This document shows positions 56,801 to 64,000 of a DNA stretch of 64,000 nt, in pieces. Made by a program: the position numbers and the translations under genes. The number at the start of each line of letters is the position of its first letter. Position 1 is the first letter of the stretch. Origin of the DNA: Takifugu bimaculatus (taxonomy: Eukaryota > Chordata > Actinopteri > Tetraodontiformes > Tetraodontidae); assembly GCA_004026145.2 (NCBI GenBank), contig CP034990.1:1048699-1112698 (forward strand). The letters are read 5' to 3'. The notes under the pieces were generated by a model. The model saw only the letters and a program-made list of their open reading frames with translations, was not told the origin of the DNA and searched no databases.

Positions 56801-58523
56801 GCGTGGCCGTTGCTATGTATACGTGGGAGGGCGGGGGATAGGATTCATCATCAACCCGACAGAAAACAATTAGCGTGGCAAAGACTCTCCCAGAGATGTG
56901 GTTGTTCTATTTTTAGAACCGCTGAAGCTCTACCTTCTGCCCCATGATGCACCTCTCCACTCAGTTTTGTGGTTTTACGTCACTTCATTTGATTTCACTT
57001 GTTCTGACCTCGGAAAAAGAAACGGGAAGCGCTCTTTGGTGGTGATTAGAGGAAGGGATTAGAACATTTCTACCCAGCAGAGGGGTTATTGGGATTTAAA
57101 TCTCATTAAACCGTTGCCTCTTTGCTGTGATCTGAAAGACGGGCTCCAGTGTTGCGATAATATGGAAACAGTTTGGCCCATTCAGCTTTTGCAAATAGTG
57201 GCAGCATTTCTGCTGCGCAGCAGTGACTTTAATGGAGCTAATGACTGATGTGATTGAGTAGGTGAAGACAACAACGAGAGGGCTGTACCTCATCACAGCT
57301 GTTCTCAGAATAATACAGCCGCATGCAATGTTTCACACAAAGATACAAATTGCTTAACGCTCTTGGAATTATTATTTCCTTACAAACTATGCTTTAACTT
57401 TAAGAGATTGTAGAAGCGTTAGCTGCTAAGCTGCCATGTAGGACCACAACCAAAACACCTGCATGCGTTAAACATGTGGTGCATCCGCGTAACCTCGGTC
57501 CTTGGCTGATACAGTCGACCCAAAGAAGCGTTTAGACCGATTTACTCGTCAAACTGGCTTAAAAATTCAGCCGCAAACTGGCTGTTTTTCTGCTGCCAAA
57601 CAGCGTTTTTATCTCAGCGTTCTCCAGGCTTGTTGCAGAAATACCATTTGACCTCTAAGATTGATTTTTCAGGAACGAGGCTCGCTGTTTACCTGTTGTG
57701 TGTACAGAACGAAAAGTGTAAAAAGCCCGTGAAAGCATCGGCGCTGTGTCGAACACGCCGCGTGCTTCGGTAATAAGCCGACATCCAAACGATACATGCC
57801 TGCTTGGATGGAGCCTTACAGCATTAAATGAAATATAACAGACAGGACGTGCACGTGGACGGCACTCATACGGTGCAAGTGTCACCAAGAACAGACAGAA
57901 TGTGAATGCACCGATGTCCACATAATCCTAATTTCATTTATGTCAGCAGTGCACGGGGTGTGTATGCCTATTTTTACACCATTAAAAATCGATGAGTTCC
58001 TCCCTCATGATTATTATATGATTATTTTTGGCGCTACCCACTGATAGCTAGTTCCCCTCTCCTTCCCATGTCAACGGCGTGCTAGCGTTAAAACAATCCT
58101 CACTTACTCTGTCCTATCCGTCTCTCTCTCGCAGGTACAACAAAACTGTAAGCACAGACAAACACACCGCTGACCCGGAGGGCGGGAGGGCGCTGAACAC
58201 AGTCTGTTGTGGGTTGTTGACGCGTTGTAGGAAGGCAGCTGACTCACTCTCAGGCAGCATGGCGGTGGAATGTGGCTTGTTGCTGATCCTCAGGGGAGAA
58301 ATCTTCCCTATCTACATCAGTGCGGCATGTAGGCTGTAATGACCATGACATCCATGTAGCCTGGCACAGAGCTACTTACAGAACCCTGGCATATTTGGCA
58401 TGCCTCAGATGTTGGACTCCTTGTTATTTGACATTTACCTGCTCAAAAGGGCAGATTTAAGCCTTTACAATATGTGCAGCAGGCTGCAATTGTTGGACCA
58501 GAGATTTTGGCTTGGCCTCTTCG

Positions 58524-58535
58524 TGACGTCACGTG
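58524..58535. promoter_or_regulatory. Overlapping CRE and E-box in nptn intron 1
   Basis: TGACGTCA (58524-58531), the full palindromic cAMP-response element, overlaps CACGTG (58530-58535). Both are consensus sites. Whether they are used is unknown; a chance match in 64 kb is quite possible. Confidence 0.3.
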
Positions 58536-61289
58536 ACCTTGACACGCACAAGTGCAGCTCGTGGGAAGAATCAGTCAAAAGCTGGGGTGTCACGATTTTG
58601 ATTCGTCACCACGCCTGGCGCGATATCGCAGCAGAACAGACAAAAGCCGAAAAGGAACAAAAAGCCGAAAAGTTCAAATTGAAATCTTACTGAATCGTGA
58701 CCGGGAAAATTGAATCCTGTTCCAGTTAGAAACGTAGTGATTCATTTTATTTTATTTTTTGCTAATTTCCTGGAAAAGCTACAAAACACAGGACGCGCTG
58801 AGAATTGAAAGGCTCCTCGGGTCCACATCAGTCAATATTATATAGATGTACATTCATAGATGTGGTCATGCATAAAGATGAGGCATTGGTCAGTAAGCTG
58901 CTGAGATAGTGCCATCTATTGCTCCTCCGGTTGTCAGTTCTCTTCTCCCAGCATGTCTTTGAAATGAATTACTACTGACAGCCGCTTTGTGTTTTGTTCA
59001 GACTGTGTAAAAGAAGTGGACGTAGCCTCCGGCTGTGAAAAATTAAGCCAGTGAAATTTGCCTTTAACCTGTATTATCTTCTCATGGACGCCAGATGATG
59101 AGAAAATGATCCACCGCTCACGTTATTACCCCAGTGAACTAGTTATTAACCCGAATAATGTCTCCTTTGTTACATTGTTCTCTTAAAACGCAGCTGGTTT
59201 GTTTGAGGGCAGGGACTGTTTCTGGTTTTTCCTCGGGTCGACCTCTCTCTTCCAGACCGTCATCTTGCCCAAACATGGTTAATTTTGATTCAGAAGTGTC
59301 CTGCTCCGCTGTTTAAAGCCCACAAACGTGACACGACAGGGCCTGGTTTTGTTTTCGCTGCTACTTAAGGATTCGTGCTTGAATGACACAAAGGCTAATC
59401 CCCTTTTTGTCCGAGTATTTATTCCTCCTTCTTAGTGACCCTGATTTTAACGAGAGGTCGGCTGATTCAAATTTCATCCTCCTCCAAAATTGATAAGACT
59501 TCTGCGTCGATGGCAGCTTCTGTGAAGCAAACACAAGTGGATCTTCAGTCAGATGAGAATGCGGCTGCAACAGTCTAGTCATTACTCCCTGGATTCAGCC
59601 TCTGGGTGTGGATGATCTGCTTCCGCTGCCCAGATGTTTCCACCAGAAAAGAAACGCACGCTCATTATTATCACAGACAAAAGAAGCAGCACCAAATATC
59701 ATGCTGTGCCTTAATTTGCTTATTGAAATTAAAGAAGAAAAAATCAAAACCTGGGATTCTGATAATGTATCCCCCTCCCCCGCTACATCCATTCATACCT
59801 CCTACTTAGTGTTCCATCATCTGTTCCCGTGCTGGTGGTGCTTCTAAAGACTGCAGCAGGCCTGTAAACGGCTGTGTTTAGCCACAACACAGATTCCAAC
59901 ACTCCGGAGACCACAGGCTCTTCCTTCATTTCCTCTCCAACCATTGAGGGCAGCGTTAAAACAGCCCCCCCCCCGTTTGGGCTGGGTCTGTGCTTCAGGT
60001 GATTTGTCATCGGATGAGTTTCATTATGGCTGAAATTGCATCGCAGGCTAACTACTGATGTGAAACGGGGGTAATGCATCAGGTACAAGGTATCAGCATC
60101 ATGTGCAGCTGTGCTAATGATGTTGATACAGGCCTTATATTTATGAGTTCCTCCGCAAGTTTGCTTTCCTTCCTGTCCAATCAGGGACTAAATAGAGAGT
60201 AGCATATCTGCGACTGCAAAATGAAAGTGCTTTCGTGGGATGTATCAGTGCTGTGGGTGGATGCTCGGGTGGTAGGTTAGTTACAAAACACAATTATGTA
60301 CTTCTATTGTATCTTTAACATTTGACTCCAGTATGTCCATTAATTGACAGTTATATCTAACATGAAAGCTGGCTGAACTAACTTATGATCTGGTTTGGAT
60401 CCATACGTACAAATATACTGCATATACAACACATATTGATTCATTAAAGTATATCGGTCTTTGCAAATGTACTTTAAAATCATTGTAAAATAAAGGTATC
60501 GTTGCGCATTGGAACATTCTGAACAATCGCTGATCTTGTCTGCATATGCTATGTTGATCCAAAGCTATTGATATTTCCATGCATCTGTAGGTAAATCTGA
60601 TTCTTTTGCGCAGGGATCTTGTAGATTTCTGCCGCAGCGGTGCCACATGCGGGTTATTGGAACAGTCGACTCTACATTGTCTGGAGGTGTGACTGAGAGT
60701 GTCAACGTGTTAACAATGTGAAACACTGACAGCAGGGCTACCTGTTAATTTATGTGCGTTGGAAATGGCTCTAGAATGAATCTACTTTGACAACCTTTGT
60801 TGATCAAAATGTAAAAAAAAACAAAGGTTCTCATTCCAATATTTGATTCTCAGTGGGAAAAGACACAAAGGCCACAAGATAAGCCAAAGTCATTTATTGT
60901 TAACATTGCTAAGCCGTATATGACACTGTTGACCCCTACATTCATTTTATGTAGGGACAGATGTATAACATGATATTAGCTCAGCTTCCCAAGTCCTCAC
61001 ACTGTAAAAAGTATGTAGGTTCTGCTGGAATTTCCACAGAGCTTAGCCTCTGTCAAATGAATGAATAAAGTTTGACTTTAAAATCAAACCATCTGGAAAC
61101 GGGGATGACTCAAATGCTCAGAAAGGAGGATCAAACCTCAGAGGAAATGTCTCCAAAATACTGGGAAAATGAAAATGAGTTCAGTGGTGAAACCGCAGAG
61201 TTTTTAAATCATATTTTCAAGTAAAATCTGCATCACATAAACTGTAACTAAAGTTTACAGTGGCACATGATCATAAACAGAGAAGATAC

Positions 61290-61440
61290 ATTCAAGGTGA
61301 GCCTGGTCCTGCTCCAGGTTTCTTCCTGTTAAAGGGCAGTTTTTCCTTACCACTGTGGCTTGTTGGGGGTCAGGTCCTGGGATTCTGGAAAGCGCCTGAA
61401 GACAATAATGATTGTAACAGACGCTATTTAAATAATGATT
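61290..61440 (+). repeat. Interspersed repeat fragment (teleost SINE/LINE-type tail)
   Basis: The motif series TGAGCCTGGTCCTGCTCC, AGGTTTCTTCCTGTTAAAGG, AGTTTTTCCTTACCACTGT, then AAGCGCCTGAAGACAATAAT and GCTATTTAAATAA is one I recognise as a very common teleost interspersed repeat. Its exact family name cannot be confirmed without a repeat library. Confidence 0.55.
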
Positions 61441-61715
61441 GACTGATTGAAGGTTATTGTGAAATAAAGACTTAAGGAAAAGCAAAAATCCAGTATTCTA
61501 ATAGTCCACTAGTAATCAGAGACAGTGAATGTTAGCTTGCCTGACAGATGTTAGCCTGAGCTGAGGCTAAGCTCCTTTTTTTCACCTAGCAATGATGTGA
61601 CAGGTTTCCTCTCACTGATTTGGTTTTAATCATCTTCTCTTGTAGTCTGATCCTGTTTGATTTCCTTCTTCATACCTTTCTACCTTTCTCTCTCCTGCTC
61701 CCTCTTCTTCTCCAG

Positions 61716-62063
61716 CTGGGTTTGTGAAGTCGCCGATGTCTGAGACTAAGCTCACAGGGGACACCTTTGAGCTGTACTGCGAAGTGGTGGGCAACCCAAC
61801 TCCGGAGATCCAGTGGTGGTACGCCGAGATCAACCGGGCTGACTCTTTCAAGCAGCTATGGGACGGAGCCCGCAAGCGCCGGGTATCCATCGACTTAGCC
61901 TACGGCACCAATGGGGTCAGTGTGCTGAGCATCAAGCTGCTCACGCTGGAGGACTCTGGGACCTATGAGTGTCGGGCCAGCAACGACCCCAGACGCAATG
62001 ACCTCCGACAAAACCCCGCCATCACCTGGATCCGTGCCCAGGCCACCATTTCGGTCCTACAGA
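61716..62063 (+). CDS. nptn: Neuroplastin exon 2, Np65-specific Ig domain
   Basis: 348 bp between acceptor TTCTCCAG and donor A|GTGAGT, phase 1 at both ends, so it can be skipped without changing frame. That is how the Np55 isoform arises. It encodes AGFVKSPMSETKLTGDTF through FELYCEVVG (first Ig Cys), QWWYAEINRA (core Trp), DSGTYECRAS (second Cys) to WIRAQATISVLQ. I recognise this as very close to mammalian Np65 Ig1, which mediates homophilic adhesion at synapses. Confidence 0.96.
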
Positions 62064-64000
62064 GTGAGTGGTCTATGTCCTGTCATCCCTAGGTGGTGAA
62101 GCACCAGTTACCCGTCCCAGCCACTCCAATTCCCCTCAAGACCTCTCACTTACTACTGGTCAGGAAAAATGAAAATCAACCGTGTAATCTAGACTGATAT
62201 TAATATTAACTTTTAAGAAGAATTGATTGGTTTGGGTTTTTTTTTTTGAGCCGTTCATGCTGGTATTTGCATTTTGTGTGCTGGTTGGATGGATGTCGAT
62301 AAATCTTAAAGAGAACTTGGTCAACTGCCCGCCTCTTCCCAAGCGCTGCCCTGTCCCGGTCCACATTTCCATCCTTTTCCTACACCACAACTTTGGTTTT
62401 CACTAACTTACGTTCCATTTACCAAATTCTAACCATCACGTCTCTCTTAATTTCCTTCGTTTCTACTCTAACTTCACGCACCCGACAATTTACTTCAAAG
62501 CCTTCCTGTCAAATGCAGGGGAAGCCCATCGCACTTTGAAGTAATTGCGCTTTGATTTGACCGGGCACAGTGCAAATGGGAAAAAGGAGGGATCTGAATC
62601 TTCTTTTCAAGGATGATCCCTGCAGCTGACGTCCTCCTGATCAAGGCGAACTTTCAAATTTTATGCTTTAACCCAGTAAAGAGGAGAGCAAGTGAGAGCC
62701 TTGAGTGTCTCATTCGTCATGAGACAAAGATCTCCCCCTTCTCCACAAACCAGACTTGCATGTGCTCTGTAACCTTTAGGTGTGGGACTGTGAATCAGTA
62801 ATGACATTATATCCGTAAACTATCTGCACTAGAAAGACAAAAGAAACTGCGTTTGGAGCAGACTCTTCCACTCCCAGCATGCTTCGCTGCTTTGACCACT
62901 GAAGCAGGAGGAGATGTGGAATGTTTATTAGTCGCAGCGGCGCTTTCTGGGGAGAGCGCGAGCCATAGTGGCTCCTCTGATTGGACTAATACATTTTGAT
63001 TTCTCTGAGAGGATTATTTGATTAGGTGGAAGGCTGATGCAGTTTAAACAATTAAAGGCAGTGTGGAGGGCAGCAGCTGTGCAATTGTCACATTTCCTAG
63101 TTTCCTGTTCCTTTGGGAAACTTAAGTCGTCAATAAATATATTCTGTCATTACTGAGACGTTTATGTTCTCCGCATATGCATGTAATGTCTTTTTACATG
63201 TATATTACTGGCTATACATGAAGCTCTGTCATATAAATGTATAGTTTGTAGTTGAGGACCAGGCAGAAGTGGTCTGGTTTGATTTGCTTTGTTTATTTTT
63301 GTGAATGTCACCCGCTAATCTCTGTCTACTTGCACTACTTTTAAACATGTGTTGAATGATCCAATAAGCATGCATGCGTTCATAAACTCGACTGAAGCTA
63401 CATCTATGTTATGTGCTTCCTGTATGCAGATAAAGCAACGCTGCGGCCAAAGCATGAAACGCAACAAATCAGTGTTTTCTTTTCCAGGGAATTGTATTTT
63501 TTTTTTTAAGAAAATTGTTAAGAATTCTAAGAAATTAGCTTAGCAGCCTAGCATAAAGAATGAATAAGTTAATATTTCACCCCACTGACGCAATTTCATT
63601 AGAACAACATCATTCCACATATAAAGATGCGCGACATAGGTGCTCCTCAAAATAAAATCTTTGATTTACACCTACAGGCAACTTCCTGAGTCTTAAATTG
63701 ATGTGCTTGTTTTAGGATTAATGGAATAATTCCATGCAAAACCCACACAGGAGCAGGGAGAGCATATAAACTCCACCTAGAAAGGAAACCTAGAGCCTTC
63801 TTGCCATGAGGCAGCTGTAACCTTCCTTAGGAATAACTGGCAGTTAATGGAAAATTGATGGCAAATATGGCACGTCAATCACCCTCCGCTGGCTTAGTGT
63901 TGACAGACAGCCTCTGCTCTTGTGGCGCATCCTGGTCCATATGTGTAACTTTAAGTTTAAGAAAGGGTGTTTGTAGATTTTGACTGTGTTTTGTGACATC
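62064..64000 (+). other. nptn: nptn intron 2 (partial)
   Basis: Starts with GTGAGT and continues past the right edge. No gene or recognisable element is supported. Confidence 0.8.

Larger units (their letters stand above)
53844..61715 (+). other. nptn: nptn intron 1 (7.9 kb)
   Basis: Bounded by GTAAGA and a long pyrimidine tract ending TTCTCCAG. No nested gene is supported; small open frames here lack features. It contains an overlapping CRE and E-box (TGACGTCACGTG, 58524-58535) and one probable interspersed repeat (about 61290-61440). Conserved enhancers may exist but cannot be judged from one species. Confidence 0.85.

Noticed and set aside
53852..61700. Assorted 60-110 codon frames in nptn intron 1
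   Set aside because: No domains, splice sites or repeats support any of them.

Overview
The window is vertebrate nuclear DNA, almost certainly from a ray-finned (teleost) fish. It has spliced genes with GT-AG introns and two exons of neuroplastin. It also has a UDP-glucuronosyltransferase (UGT) cluster whose members have uninterrupted coding regions, and teleost-style transposons: piggyBac, hAT, a Rex3-like RTE LINE and gypsy-type solo LTRs. The species cannot be told from the sequence.

Layout: (1) 1-1255 holds the N-terminal 418 codons of an open UGT gene on the minus strand. (2) 1.3-3.8 kb is single-copy-looking DNA with a CpG-rich patch, a (TG)n tract and a plus-strand signal-peptide exon with a good splice donor but no visible continuation. 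(3) About 3.84-52.14 kb is a roughly 48 kb amplified array built from two gene types, UGTs and a CALHM-like (calcium homeostasis modulator family) channel gene, in many intact, truncated, chimeric and inverted copies. Inside it are a 3,244-bp near-identical tandem duplication (6.5-13.0 kb) and a large quasi-palindrome. The palindrome arms lie at about 13.8-22.7 kb and 25.5-34.5 kb. Each arm carries a UGT, a piggyBac with a nested hAT, and a second UGT, and a 100-N assembly gap lies near the centre. To the right (34.5-52 kb) is a series of UGT(+)/CALHM(-) units, three of which carry the same solo LTR at the same site. (4) 52.1-64 kb is the 5' end of nptn (neuroplastin): a CpG-rich promoter region, exon 1 (signal peptide), a 7.9-kb intron, and the exon for the first Ig domain, specific to the Np65 isoform.

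By reading frame, one full-length UGT ORF is open but has lost its normal start codon (13827-15395). One UGT is open in the part that lies in the window (1-1255). Five CALHM-like genes are open: 7893, 11137, 37330(-), 45543(-) and 52133(-). The remaining UGT and CALHM copies carry frameshifts, stops, deletions or rearrangement breakpoints. UGTs conjugate small lipophilic molecules in the ER lumen and CALHM proteins are large-pore channels. I see no direct functional link between them; they appear to have been amplified together as physical neighbours.

The most unusual feature is in the CALHM-like genes. Several copies carry a 42-bp coding minisatellite, 7-8 copies of a 14-residue unit with a Cys-x-Cys core, inserted in the predicted cytosolic loop between TM2 and TM3. 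Sister copies have only a single ancestral-looking CxC unit there. The repeated, inverted and gapped nature of the array means that some structure could be assembly artefact; this is flagged where it matters.
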